Assembly: GCA_045116675.1 (NCBI GenBank)
Contig: JBGUMF010000048.1
Span: 1 to 64,000, forward strand
Source of the DNA: F23-D06 sp045116675
Lineage (GTDB): Bacteria; Bacteroidota; Bacteroidia; Bacteroidales; WCHB1-69
Length of the DNA: 64,000 bases
Reading direction: 5' to 3'
In this document: piece after piece, positions 17,033 to 24,021 of the stretch
How positions within the stretch are numbered: the stretch's first letter is position 1
How the letters are laid out: every line of letters begins with the position of its first letter
Position numbers and translations under genes: made by a program
The notes under the pieces: generated by a model
What the model was told of the DNA's origin: nothing
Database searches by the model: none
The model's input: only the letters and a program-made list of their open reading frames with translations

Positions 17033-17525
17033 AGCGCATGGAACGTTTGTTAAGGTACAGACGAAGGTAAAAACAAATGATGAAGACATACAGGATGGAG
17101 AAGATGTTGATCATCATCACCCACAGGAATGGAAGGCCCCATACGAAAATCAGACAAAGTAGCACAATCCCGCTGTTGATGTACAGCGATAGGATCAGCG
17201 ACTCATACCGGAGCTGCTCGATGAACTCATCGTCTTCCTGATTGCGGGAGAAACCGATGAAAATGCCGGCCACAATCAGCAAAATGCCGATGAATGTCAG
17301 CAGAAGGTCGTCGTTTGGGCCGAATGAGGAAGAAAGAAAGCTGGAGAACAGATCTCCATTGCCGTTCAGTCGTTCCATCCCGAAAAGCTCTCGGATGTTG
17401 TTGAGGCTGAAGTCGCATTGACTTTGGAAGATGGAGTGGAATATAATCAGTACAATGGTGATACCGAATATCCACCAACCTGTTTTTTTGAACCTGCTTG
17501 GTAGTAAGAACTTTGTGTTTTTCAT
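17016..17525 (-). CDS. Small integral membrane protein, four predicted helices
   Basis: 169 residues from the ATG at 17525 (MKNTKFLLPSRF); the longer reading to 17588 starts upstream of the -7 box at 17566-17573. Four hydrophobic helices are visible: around WWIFGITIVLIIFHSIF, LLLTFIGILLIVAGIFIGF, SGIVLLCLIFVWG and FSILYVFIICFYL. No family recognised. It overlaps the XRE regulator gene by 17 nt, which suggests a sensor/regulator or self-regulating pair, but there is no direct evidence of the signal. Confidence 0.7.
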   Translation of the reverse strand: MKNTKFLLPSRFKKTGWWIFGITIVLIIFHSIFQSQCDFSLNNIRELFGMERLNGNGDLFSSFLSSSFGPNDDLLLTFIGILLIVAGIFIGFSRNQEDDEFIEQLRYESLILSLYINSGIVLLCLIFVWGLPFLWVMMINIFSILYVFIICFYLRLYLNKRSMRYEKQD

Positions 17526-17565
17526 AACGTTTTTTTTTAAGGTAAGTAATAATTTTTTGACGCCG

Positions 17566-17573
17566 CAAAAATA
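17566..17573 (-). promoter_or_regulatory. Bacteroidetes -7 box for the membrane protein/XRE pair
   Basis: TATTTTTG on the minus strand, 40 nt upstream of the ATG at 17525. A TTTG lies further upstream, but only about 12 nt away. Confidence 0.6.
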
Positions 17574-17710
17574 CACAATTCTTGACAAAAAGCAAGTATA
17601 AGTTACAAAAAGTAATGTTTTTAATACAAAACCAATCTATCTGTGTGTGAATCAGTATTTTAAAATTTTATTATTTTGTTATTATTGTGCAGGTAGATAG
17701 GTGTGGCTGT

Positions 17711-17746
17711 AAAAAAAAACGGCGGGCGTGTCAGAAGCGCCCGCCG
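17711..17746 (-). terminator. Intrinsic terminator after the small lipoprotein gene
   Basis: 9-bp GC stem (17720-17728 with 17738-17746) followed on the minus strand by nine T residues, 15 nt after the stop. Confidence 0.88.
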
Positions 17747-17760
17747 CCGTCATCTGAATG

Positions 17761-17976
17761 CTATTGCTTGCACTTGAAGATGCTGATGCCCTCTGCTTCG
17801 TTGAGTTGGGCTTCCATGGCCTTGCACTCGTCTTTGTTTGATGTTTCATCTTCGTACACGGGTGCGAGGTGTGCGACGTCCGTCTTTGCGTAACAATGGC
17901 AACCGACTTTGTTGCAGGAAGTTGAGATTGCCGCCATCATTAACACAGCTGATACGATAGCCAATACTTTTTTCAT
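17761..17976 (-). CDS. Small cysteine-containing lipoprotein of unknown function
   Basis: 71 residues: MKKVLAIVSAVLMMAAISTS followed by the lipobox cysteine at residue 21, then a 50-residue mature part with further cysteines (NKVGCHCY, DECKAME, FKCKQ). A good terminator follows, which supports it as a real gene. No family recognised. No clear promoter; it may be expressed alone. Confidence 0.75.
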   Translation of the reverse strand: MKKVLAIVSAVLMMAAISTSCNKVGCHCYAKTDVAHLAPVYEDETSNKDECKAMEAQLNEAEGISIFKCKQ

Positions 17977-18079
17977 AATTTTTCTGAAGACTTCTTGGTT
18001 AAAAATAATGGGGTGACTGTGATCCTCTTTGCGGAAGTCTGTAACACATAGATATCGGCAGCCACTTTTTAATTGGGTT

Positions 18080-18784
18080 TTAGAATGATAAGGTCAGGCC
18101 TGCTCCGCCCGGTGTGAGGCCGAAGCGGAGTTGCATCGCCATGGTGGGTGACGCATTGAAACGGTTGACAATCTGGTTGATGCGTACCTTGCTTCTGACT
18201 GTCAGCACGGCGGCGGGTACGATGAATGCGGTGGCCGCAAGGGCTCCGCCTGCACAAAGGAACACGCCGTACATTGCACTGCGCCAGAGAATGACACCAA
18301 GATCGTCGCTGTTGAGAATCTGCTCGTTATACTTTGCTGTCTGCACAAAAGAAGCGCAGAACTGGTATAGCCCGAGACCGGCTGTCACCGCGGCGGCACC
18401 GCCGGCCACAAAGAGCGGAATGCTGATGTACTGGTTGCGCTTCGCCTTGCGGTAATCCTTGTATTCAGATATGGAGAGCAGCCATTCCAAATCGCTGTTG
18501 TAGAGCCGGAAAAGCTCGTCGGATCCTGTGAGGTACATGTTCCCCTTCGCGTAATAAAGTCGTCCGGTGCCCCTGTCTTGGAGAAAAAGCTCTATCAGCT
18601 CATCCTTGCTCATCCCGGTATAGTCGGGGAGCGTGTCGCGCACATATAGCGTGTCGTAGGTGATTTCCTCCTCATAGATGTAGATCGTGTCCTGGTGAGT
18701 ATGATCCCCATCCACTTGTGCGGTGGCGGAGAGTGTGGTTCCAGCAACGATGAAAATCAGAAGTGCTCTTTTTAATAGGTTCAT
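18080..18784 (-). CDS. Exported membrane-associated protein, partner of the sigma factor
   Basis: 234 residues from the ATG at 18784 (MNLLKRALLIFIVAGTTLSATAQ), a signal peptide start. The longer reading to 18823 would overlap the sigma gene. An N-terminal acidic stretch with repeated TYDTL/RDTLPDY is followed by two hydrophobic segments (about IPLFVAGGAAAVTAGLGLY and GVFLCAGGALAATAFIVPAAV) and a C-terminal tail rich in beta-forming residues (MQLRFGLTPGGAGLTLSF). It starts 13 nt after the stop of the ECF sigma gene, so they form an operon. Function unknown; it could be the target or the sensor of that sigma factor. Confidence 0.7.
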   Translation of the reverse strand: MNLLKRALLIFIVAGTTLSATAQVDGDHTHQDTIYIYEEEITYDTLYVRDTLPDYTGMSKDELIELFLQDRGTGRLYYAKGNMYLTGSDELFRLYNSDLEWLLSISEYKDYRKAKRNQYISIPLFVAGGAAAVTAGLGLYQFCASFVQTAKYNEQILNSDDLGVILWRSAMYGVFLCAGGALAATAFIVPAAVLTVRSKVRINQIVNRFNASPTMAMQLRFGLTPGGAGLTLSF

Positions 18785-18797
18785 TATTATATTGCTG

Positions 18798-19868
18798 CTA
18801 TTTTGTGGAATCTTGAATGACAATGATATGTTTGGTCTGTCGAATCTTCTTGACCACCACGGGTTGCGGAGTTTCTGACATTACGGTTGGATTGTCCAAT
18901 GGGGCTGTCTCTTTGGGTGTGGTGGGTGCGGAAGAGGATGGGGTAGAGCGTTTTACGACAGGGCTTTTGTTCCCCGCTTCAAACAAAGCCGGCTCTTCCG
19001 AATCGTTTTCGGCGCTGCTGTCTGCCTCTGCTATAATGGGCTGAGGTTTTGAAACCTGCGGCGTTACGGTTGGATTGTCTTGCGGTGAGGGGAAGAGTAG
19101 GATGCCGGCGGTGATGGCTGCGCCGGTGGATGCGATGCCAGCGGTGACAGGAGCCCTGTGTGCATACATCCACAACTTGGGCGAGACTTTTGAGGTGGTG
19201 GGGAAGGCCTCTTCCTTCAGTGGTTGCAGCGGGGGGATGGCGAAATCTTTCAGCTGCGAGCGGCAATAACCGTCGATGGCTGTATCGGGATGAATGAATA
19301 ATGGCAACAGTATCATAAGCAGGTGCTTTTTCTCTTTTGATTTGTTGAACAATATCTTTTGCAGCTCCTTGCGCGCCCGTAGCAGGTGCGATTTGGAGGT
19401 GTTCGGAGAGATGTCCAGCAGTTTTGCAATCTGCTGATGGGTGAGCCGTTCGAAAACGTACAGGTTCAGCACTGTCCGGTGATGGTTGGGCAGTTGCGCG
19501 ATGGCGTCCAGAATCTCCTCTTGGGAGAAGTCGGCTTTCCGGATGGCGGCCATCATATCGTCGGATGATAGCTCATTCTCTTCCGGAGTATCCGCTCCCA
19601 ATGCTCTGGCATCATCCTTCAGTGGGCGTATGCGCTCCTGCTCCCTCAGGTGGAGCAGTGCCTTGTTGGCGGCAATACGCATCAGCCACCCCTCAAAGGA
19701 GCCGAACCCCCGGAAGGTGTCCGCCTTCTCGATGGCGGTGAGAAAGGCGTCGTGCGCAAGATCCTCGGCGATTGGCCGGTCAAGGACATATCGGTAGCAC
19801 ACGCCGATCATCTTTTCGATATTCTTTCTGTACGCTCTGGTCCAGAACGGTCTCATTCCATTTGTCAT
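18798..19868 (-). CDS. ECF-type sigma factor with a transmembrane C-terminal extension
   Basis: 356 residues. Residues 1-80 are sigma region 2 (with AEDLAHDAFLTAIEKAD) and 115-175 are region 4 with the helix-turn-helix LTHQQIAKLLDISPNTS. A normal ECF factor ends near residue 175. This one goes on for another 180 residues: a hydrophobic KKHLLMILLPLFI (181-193), a linker, a likely membrane span at about 240-260 (VTAGIASTGAAITAGILLF), and a Pro/Ser/Thr-rich tail in which DNPTV..PQ occurs twice. Such tails can act as built-in anti-sigma or sensor parts in other phyla. The next gene, 13 nt away, encodes an exported protein. Promoter -7 box at 19895-19902. Confidence 0.85.
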   Translation of the reverse strand: MTNGMRPFWTRAYRKNIEKMIGVCYRYVLDRPIAEDLAHDAFLTAIEKADTFRGFGSFEGWLMRIAANKALLHLREQERIRPLKDDARALGADTPEENELSSDDMMAAIRKADFSQEEILDAIAQLPNHHRTVLNLYVFERLTHQQIAKLLDISPNTSKSHLLRARKELQKILFNKSKEKKHLLMILLPLFIHPDTAIDGYCRSQLKDFAIPPLQPLKEEAFPTTSKVSPKLWMYAHRAPVTAGIASTGAAITAGILLFPSPQDNPTVTPQVSKPQPIIAEADSSAENDSEEPALFEAGNKSPVVKRSTPSSSAPTTPKETAPLDNPTVMSETPQPVVVKKIRQTKHIIVIQDSTK

Positions 19869-19894
19869 ACTTGCAATTCAGTGCTTTTCCGCGG

Positions 19895-19902
19895 CAAAAC
19901 TA
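19895..19902 (-). promoter_or_regulatory. Bacteroidetes -7 box for the sigma factor operon
   Basis: TAGTTTTG on the minus strand, 26 nt before the ATG at 19868. No TTTG at the -33 position, which would fit a gene read by another sigma factor, possibly itself. Confidence 0.5.
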
Positions 19903-20052
19903 CAAAAATGCCAGTGTTGAACGGAATCCCTCTTAATTTTTTTTTCTTTTCCCTTTTATTGATTTCGTTAGACAATCATTCGTTATACATCCGTGGATGT
20001 AACACTATGATGCAAGAATCGCAAATGGTTGCAGTAGGTTGAAAAATTTTTT

Positions 20053-20112
20053 TCGATGAATGATTTGGCCGCAAACAATGTCGTTCAGTTCACGAGCCAA
20101 GGCTGATTTGTG
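20053..20112 (-). pseudogene. Remnant of a second HEPN gene (C-terminal piece)
   Basis: On the minus strand this reads HKSALARELNDIVCGQII, almost the same as YKSALARELNETVCGQII near the end of the intact HEPN protein at 23420-23821. No start, no stop in the right place and no upstream half are present. At the DNA level the match is divergent but clear (GGCCGCAAAC, CGAGCCA and neighbours shared), so it is an old copy rather than a recent duplication. It lies just before a tRNA-type terminator and the first tRNA 3'-end scar. Confidence 0.75.
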
Positions 20113-20140
20113 GACATTCTCCCATTCTTATTTTGATTAC

Positions 20141-20173
20141 AAAAAACAGCGACTTACTTTCGTAAATCGCTGT
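20141..20173 (-). terminator. tRNA-type terminator hairpin beside scar 1
   Basis: Stem 20146-20157 with 20162-20173 (one mismatch), T run on the minus strand. It has the same layout and nearly the same stem sequence (ACAGCGA...TCGCTGT) as the terminator of the real tRNA-Gly at 24063-24100. Confidence 0.7.
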
Positions 20174-20178
20174 CGTTT

Positions 20179-20211
20179 TTTGAGCGACAGACGGGGTTCG
20201 AACCCGCGATT
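20179..20211 (-). repeat. tRNA 3'-end scar 1 (att-like direct repeat)
   Basis: 33 nt identical to 22030-22062 and matching 29 of 33 positions at the 3' end of tRNA-Gly (24110-24142). It contains a full T-arm (GGGTTCGAACCC) and the acceptor 3' strand CTGTCGC, but no D-arm, anticodon or 5' acceptor. The acceptor differs from tRNA-Gly(CCC) (CTACCGC), so the source was probably another tRNA. Such fragments are what tRNA-integrating elements leave behind. Confidence 0.75.
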
Positions 20212-20241
20212 TTAGGGATAGAACGGAGAAATTCCGTAAAG

Positions 20242-21744
20242 CTAAACGCCTTTGTAAGGCGTTCTCAAATGTTGGCCACGGAGTTCGTCCAGCTTTTCCT
20301 GGTTAAAGGTGCCGTTCTCCCACATTTGGTCAATTTCTTGTTGTGCCTTTTCGGCATACATAGTTGTGTCTTCAGTTTCGTCGTACAGATTGGAGATTGT
20401 AAATAGCGGCAGTATTTTCACATGCCGTAACGCGCCATTGTCTTTTTTGTCGCAATGCTCCAATTCGGCAAAATTCTCCAGAGAGCATCGGACAGCTTCG
20501 GTCAGATGTTTCTGTCGCATAAACTCATACAGACTTTTCATCTTACCGCTCATTCCAGCCTTACATTCGATAGGTAGCACTTTCATGTCGCGGGCTATGA
20601 TGTAATCCACCTCTGAACGCGTTCCTTCGGCGGTGTTCTCCCAATAGTATAGCTCATGTTGGGAACGAGGGTTGTTGTATTTTATGAGTTCCCAGCCTAA
20701 CACCATCTCGGTCAGGCCGCCTTTGTTTACCAAATCTTCGGTAGTGCCGGCCAGAATCATATCGGTCAACTGTCGCGCACCACCCAAATCCAAGTCGAGA
20801 ATGCGCAGCAACAGTCCGCTGTCAAGATATAGATATTTGCGATATTTTTCATTGACCTCCGCCCCGAGCGGCAATCCGTTGCCCGCCGTGTGGCTCACCC
20901 GCTTGATGATACCTGCATCGCACAGGAGCTTCAATGCCTTTTTCACCTCTTCGGCACGATAGCCTCCCTCCACATGACTGTAGGTAAACTTCTCTCCAAT
21001 CTGTATTACGACACTTTGCAGTGTGTTGCGAAGCAGAGTAGGATCGACCTTTTTAGCGTATTTTGGGAAATCATCGTAGTAGGTAAGTTGTATGTCATCA
21101 AGTTCGGTCTGGCATTGGCGGTAGTCGTGGGTTGAAACCCAGGCGGCCACGCTGGCGGGCATGCCGCCTACCATCAGGAAGGTGCGGAAGTGTTGCACAA
21201 GTTCGTTGTGCATAGCCGTAAGCAGCGGATTCTCTGTGTTTGCATCCTTCTTGGCTTTCACCCAGGCCGATTTCCCTTCCGCCACCAAAAACTCGTCGAA
21301 CGAGAAAGGATAGACGAATAGCGAGCGTATGCGTCCCACCCCAAACGATGGCAACTCTTTGAGAGTGAACTCCAGTAATGAGCCTGCTGCCACCACGTGA
21401 AGTTCCGGAAAATCTTCCTTGAATGACCAGAGACTCTTAATGGCATCGGCAGAAGCCTGTATCTCATCCAGGAAAAGCAAAGTTTTCCCAGGAATCACCG
21501 GAGTGCTATATAGCATGCTCAGGTTATTGGCCAAGTCATGTATATCATGGATTTTCTGAAAAACCTCCAACATGTCGGGTCGTTTTTCAAAGTTGACTTC
21601 AATGAAGTAATCGAACGTTTCACCCAAATGTTTTACTGCTGACGATTTACCAACTTGGCGTGCCCCTCTTAGCAAAAGTGGTTTGAGCCGTTTGCTATTC
21701 TTCCATTCCAGGAGCAAAGAGTCGATAGGTCTTTCTATATACAT
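20242..21744 (-). CDS. AAA ATPase with DUF4143 (ATP-binding protein)
   Basis: 500 residues. Walker A GARQVGKSS at 27-35 and Walker B TLLFLDEIQAS (about 88-98) form the N-terminal ATPase; the C-terminal half (LPIECKAGMSGKMKSLYEF, about 400-420) has the restriction-nuclease-like DUF4143 fold. These proteins are common, often mobile, in Bacteroidetes and Archaea, and their job is unknown; nuclease-like or toxin-like roles have been suggested. It stands alone between tRNA scar 1 (31 nt after its stop) and scar 2, so it looks like cargo of an integrated element. Its promoter region carries three 33-bp direct repeats. Confidence 0.88.
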   Translation of the reverse strand: MYIERPIDSLLLEWKNSKRLKPLLLRGARQVGKSSAVKHLGETFDYFIEVNFEKRPDMLEVFQKIHDIHDLANNLSMLYSTPVIPGKTLLFLDEIQASADAIKSLWSFKEDFPELHVVAAGSLLEFTLKELPSFGVGRIRSLFVYPFSFDEFLVAEGKSAWVKAKKDANTENPLLTAMHNELVQHFRTFLMVGGMPASVAAWVSTHDYRQCQTELDDIQLTYYDDFPKYAKKVDPTLLRNTLQSVVIQIGEKFTYSHVEGGYRAEEVKKALKLLCDAGIIKRVSHTAGNGLPLGAEVNEKYRKYLYLDSGLLLRILDLDLGGARQLTDMILAGTTEDLVNKGGLTEMVLGWELIKYNNPRSQHELYYWENTAEGTRSEVDYIIARDMKVLPIECKAGMSGKMKSLYEFMRQKHLTEAVRCSLENFAELEHCDKKDNGALRHVKILPLFTISNLYDETEDTTMYAEKAQQEIDQMWENGTFNQEKLDELRGQHLRTPYKGV

Positions 21745-21774
21745 TTCTATTTTTATCGTTGATGATTACGCCGG

Positions 21775-21782
21775 CAAAAATA
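21775..21782 (-). promoter_or_regulatory. Bacteroidetes -7 box for the DUF4143 gene
   Basis: TATTTTTG on the minus strand, 30 nt upstream of the ATG at 21744. The first copy of the 33-bp repeat starts 6 nt upstream, so the repeats cover the -33 region. Confidence 0.6.
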
Positions 21783-21787
21783 ATAAA

Positions 21788-21875
21788 TTTCGATAAAACC
21801 GAGATGAATAAACGCAAGTTTTTTGATAAAACCGAGACGAATAATGATTCGATTTTTGATAAAACCGAGACGAAT
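21788..21875. repeat. Three 33-bp-period direct repeats upstream of the DUF4143 gene
   Basis: Copies start at 21788, 21821 and 21854, exactly 33 bp apart. The conserved core is GATAAAACCGAGAYGAAT (18 nt), with about 15 nt of less conserved AT-rich DNA between cores. 33 bp is close to three helical turns, so all cores face the same side of the DNA. The position directly over and upstream of the promoter suggests operator sites for a DNA-binding protein, perhaps the gene product. Confidence 0.75.
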
Positions 21876-21930
21876 CTTTATTAATAAACTTTAATACGCT
21901 GAATTTCAAATATCTACAATCAAGATATTC

Positions 21931-21970
21931 CTGTATAAAATCTCATTTCGTCCCGTTTCTGTCCCGATTT
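21931..21970. repeat. 40-nt GTCCCG-containing repeat, copy 1
   Basis: Contains TCCCGTTTCTGTCCCGATT and matches 24022-24061 with about four differences. Both copies sit just before a tRNA-type terminator and a tRNA 3' end. A shorter partial copy is at 22151-22177. On the minus strand it reads SGQKRDE/KM, which resembles the end of some Bacteroidetes tyrosine integrases, but no integrase body is present. Confidence 0.6.
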
Positions 21971-21975
21971 TAAAA

Positions 21976-22009
21976 CAAAAATCAGTAGCTTACATCGGTA
22001 AGTTACTGA
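21976..22009 (-). terminator. tRNA-type terminator hairpin beside scar 2
   Basis: Stem 21982-21993 with 21998-22009 and a short T run on the minus strand. Confidence 0.65.
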
Positions 22010-22029
22010 CACTGATTTGATTACAAGAC

Positions 22030-22062
22030 TTTGAGCGACAGACGGGGTTCGAACCCGCGATT
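22030..22062 (-). repeat. tRNA 3'-end scar 2 (att-like direct repeat)
   Basis: 33 nt identical to scar 1 and in the same orientation. The two copies bracket a 1.85-kb unit with the DUF4143 gene. Only the T-arm and the acceptor 3' strand of a tRNA are present. Confidence 0.75.
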
Positions 22063-22223
22063 CTCGGACACTGCCCCCTTGGACAAATTCTTTTTATCAA
22101 CTTGCTGAATGTTAATAATTTGAGAATTACACTTTTGGTCATTTTTGCATTGTTTTGTCCCGATTCTGTCCCGAAACAAAACAATAAAAATAACTGATTT
22201 TCAATCAATTATCAGTATTTTTG

Positions 22224-22265
22224 ATGCACCCTTTACGATAGGGGAAAAGCGGTGCATTTTTTTGT
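22224..22265 (+). terminator. Possible intrinsic terminator
   Basis: Stem ATGCACC (22224-22230) with GGTGCAT (22251-22257), followed by a run of T. No plus-strand gene is seen upstream, so what it would terminate is unclear. Confidence 0.4.
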
Positions 22266-22398
22266 TGTTTCTCAAAGAACGCAAAATTTTGTAGCAAAAA
22301 TTTGCGGCAAAAATATGCATTTTTTGGACTCCAAAAGCGTGTGTTCTAACAAAAAAATGGATGACAAATATCGTACTGTGCCAGTATGAGAAAAAATG

Positions 22399-22406
22399 TA
22401 TTTTTG
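22399..22406 (+). promoter_or_regulatory. Bacteroidetes -7 box for the 208-residue protein gene
   Basis: TATTTTTG, 56 nt upstream of the ATG at 22463. No -33 element seen. Confidence 0.5.
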
Positions 22407-22462
22407 CGAGGTCATAGCTATTAGAGAGATAATATGACAAGAGAGAATAATTATTATTACGT

Positions 22463-23089
22463 ATGCAAATTGAAGATTCACATCGCGACTATTACGATTA
22501 TGCTTGTCCGCATTTGATTGACAAAGCCATAGTCTATCATCGGAACAGTCAGATTGTTTTGGGACAGGAACTCTTTTTCAACTCAAACCCTTTCCAGATC
22601 GATATGGACAAATGGTTCAATAAGTTTGATCATCAGTGGCATTGTCAAACGTGGGAGTTTGGACTCTATGTCGGGTATGAATACTACAAATTTTTAGTTG
22701 GCAGATATTTCGAAAAAAGTCATCTCATTCTGGAATATTTGCAAGCTACGGAGTCAGAGCGTGAGAAAAATGAACGAGAATCTTTGAAACGGCCATCCAA
22801 CGCTGCAATCGTATTGGTTTCAAAATACGGGATGTATAATGACCGTTTTGCCGGACGGGAATTGCGTTTCACCCGGGAGTATTGGCAAGTTGATCATGCT
22901 CTAATAGAAAACCCAATTTTAAAAGAGACATGGCTCACAAAGGTTCTTTCGCCCGAGAGCGTATGGACCAATGTCTATAACTATTTGGTGGCCACAAAAG
23001 ATGAGCCCGTTCAGGACAGTCGCACAAACACAGAGAAAATTCTGTCAGCAGGCTTTGACACAAAGACCAGTTTCAGAAATGTGAAATAA
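22463..23089 (+). CDS. Conserved hypothetical protein (phage/accessory-type)
   Basis: 208 residues, soluble. The start MQIEDSHRDYYDYACPHLID, with the tyrosine pair and an acidic-aromatic pattern, is typical of a widespread uncharacterised family found in phages and genomic islands. I see no catalytic motif. It is alone on the plus strand and converges on the HEPN/nucleotidyltransferase pair. The A+T-rich DNA around it differs from the neighbouring housekeeping genes, which fits the island setting. Confidence 0.7.
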   Translation: MQIEDSHRDYYDYACPHLIDKAIVYHRNSQIVLGQELFFNSNPFQIDMDKWFNKFDHQWHCQTWEFGLYVGYEYYKFLVGRYFEKSHLILEYLQATESEREKNERESLKRPSNAAIVLVSKYGMYNDRFAGRELRFTREYWQVDHALIENPILKETWLTKVLSPESVWTNVYNYLVATKDEPVQDSRTNTEKILSAGFDTKTSFRNVK

Positions 23090-23144
23090 AGAACAATGAA
23101 TGCAAAAATAGGTCTGCAAAACGAAAAAAGTACCTATTCAAATA

Positions 23145-23441
23145 CTACACGGCAACTCCCGTGCGCAGGACATCATCATACAAGGGTGAAGGATAGCGTT
23201 CCTCTAAAAGGACAGGTTCAATAAGTGTATTCAGTTTCCGGGAGGCTGTCCAAAGCTTTGTGGTGGCGGTCAACCAGTCGCCGTCCAGCAACGGCACCAC
23301 AACGGCAATGTCAATGTCGCTGCCGTCATGTGCGCATCCCTTGCTGTAGGAACCGTACAAGAACACTTTCGGAGAGTTGAAAAGCCCCGAAATCTCTTCC
23401 TTGTATTGCTTGGCTAACATTAGAGCTTGTTCTCTATCCAT
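23145..23441 (-). CDS. MNT-type nucleotidyltransferase (partner of HEPN)
   Basis: 98 residues. GSYSKGCAHDGSDIDIAV is the minimal nucleotidyltransferase signature (GS, then two catalytic Asp in SDIDIAV). A later acidic residue in IEPVLLEE may complete the metal site. In known HEPN/MNT systems this protein is the antitoxin and can AMPylate or otherwise neutralise the HEPN RNase. Its start lies 22 nt inside the end of the HEPN gene, so the toxin-like gene comes first and the two are translationally coupled. Confidence 0.88.
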   Translation of the reverse strand: MDREQALMLAKQYKEEISGLFNSPKVFLYGSYSKGCAHDGSDIDIAVVVPLLDGDWLTATTKLWTASRKLNTLIEPVLLEERYPSPLYDDVLRTGVAV

Positions 23442-23821
23442 TGTTTCAGATTCTTTGTTCGTTCAATAATTTGGCCGCAAACGGTCTCATTCAGTTCGCG
23501 AGCCAGAGCTGACTTATAAGAGGGGTATCTTGCCTCAATGTTCATAGGCATCATCATATCAAGGAACAACCGTTGCTCTTCTGTCATCTCTTCCAAAATA
23601 CCAGAATTCTCCGCCAATCTGACCAAGTTGTGGACGTAAGGCGGGTCAATCTCTTGTGAGGAGCACCAGTAAGCCTTGAGGGTTTTCTCCAACACTTGAT
23701 GGCACATGAAACCCACGTACAACCACCGTTTGGTGGAGTACATTGCCTCAGCCGTGACAACGTCATAGTCGGCCAGTTCCATCCAGTATGATATTTTTTC
23801 CTCTCTTGTCATAATATTCAT
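23420..23821 (-). CDS. HEPN-domain protein (putative toxin partner of MNT nucleotidyltransferase)
   Basis: 133 residues, all-alpha. It begins MNIMTREEKISYWMELADYD with VTAEAMY, then CHQVLEKTLKAYW and PPYVHNLVRLAE, the usual features of HEPN partners. I do not see the strict R-X4-6-H RNase motif of active HEPN toxins; the nearest residues are the His of YVHNL and the Arg of RYPS. It may therefore be a non-nucleolytic member or use another arrangement. Promoter -7 box at 23839-23846, 17 nt before the ATG. A later start at 23812 (MTREEK) is also possible. A broken relative is at 20053-20112. Confidence 0.85.
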   Translation of the reverse strand: MNIMTREEKISYWMELADYDVVTAEAMYSTKRWLYVGFMCHQVLEKTLKAYWCSSQEIDPPYVHNLVRLAENSGILEEMTEEQRLFLDMMMPMNIEARYPSYKSALARELNETVCGQIIERTKNLKQWIENKL

Positions 23822-23838
23822 GAATAGAATATCAACGG

Positions 23839-23846
23839 CAAAAATA
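23839..23846 (-). promoter_or_regulatory. Bacteroidetes -7 box for the HEPN/MNT pair
   Basis: TATTTTTG on the minus strand, 17 nt upstream of the ATG at 23821, giving a very short leader. Confidence 0.55.
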
Positions 23847-23867
23847 CATTTTTTTGTTTACATATAC

Positions 23868-23895
23868 GTAGAGACACAAAATTTTGCGTCACTAC
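23868..23895. repeat. Imperfect 28-bp palindrome (REP-like)
   Basis: GTAGAGAC on one side and the complementary GTCACTAC on the other, around CAAAATTTTG. It resembles the GTAGAGAC palindromes scattered between genes in Bacteroidetes genomes. Only one copy is visible here. Confidence 0.45.
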
Positions 23896-24021
23896 AGATG
23901 ATTCGCGTGTCCTTGTACCCGTTAGGATGCCTTAATCGGTCCTCGAACCAATGTGTCTGCGGTTCGAAAACAATAATTTTGTAACATATTGAAGTTCAAC
24001 ATCTTATGTTTCAATAGGAAA

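Larger units (their letters stand above)
19869..20241. other. Non-coding stretch between the sigma factor and the DUF4143 gene
   Basis: 373 nt that hold, in order, the sigma factor promoter, an AT-rich stretch with nothing I recognise (about 19910-20050), the HEPN remnant, a tRNA-type terminator and tRNA scar 1. No intact gene. Confidence 0.7.
21745..22462. other. Non-coding accessory stretch between two cargo genes
   Basis: 718 nt with no convincing gene. It holds the DUF4143 promoter and 33-bp repeats, GTCCCG repeat copy 1, a tRNA-type terminator, scar 2, a partial GTCCCG copy (22151-22177), a possible terminator, and the promoter of the next gene. The short minus-strand frame at 21990-22208 (with FGTESGQNNAKM) crosses the tRNA scar and may hold an integrase-derived fragment. 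Confidence 0.65.

Noticed and set aside
20179..20211. Complete tRNA gene
   Set aside because: Only the T-arm and 3' acceptor strand are present here and at 22030-22062; no D-arm, anticodon arm or 5' acceptor can be found on the upstream side.
21788..21875. CRISPR-like array
   Set aside because: Only three units, the gaps between cores are about 15 nt and related to each other, and no cas gene is in the window. Promoter repeats explain it better.
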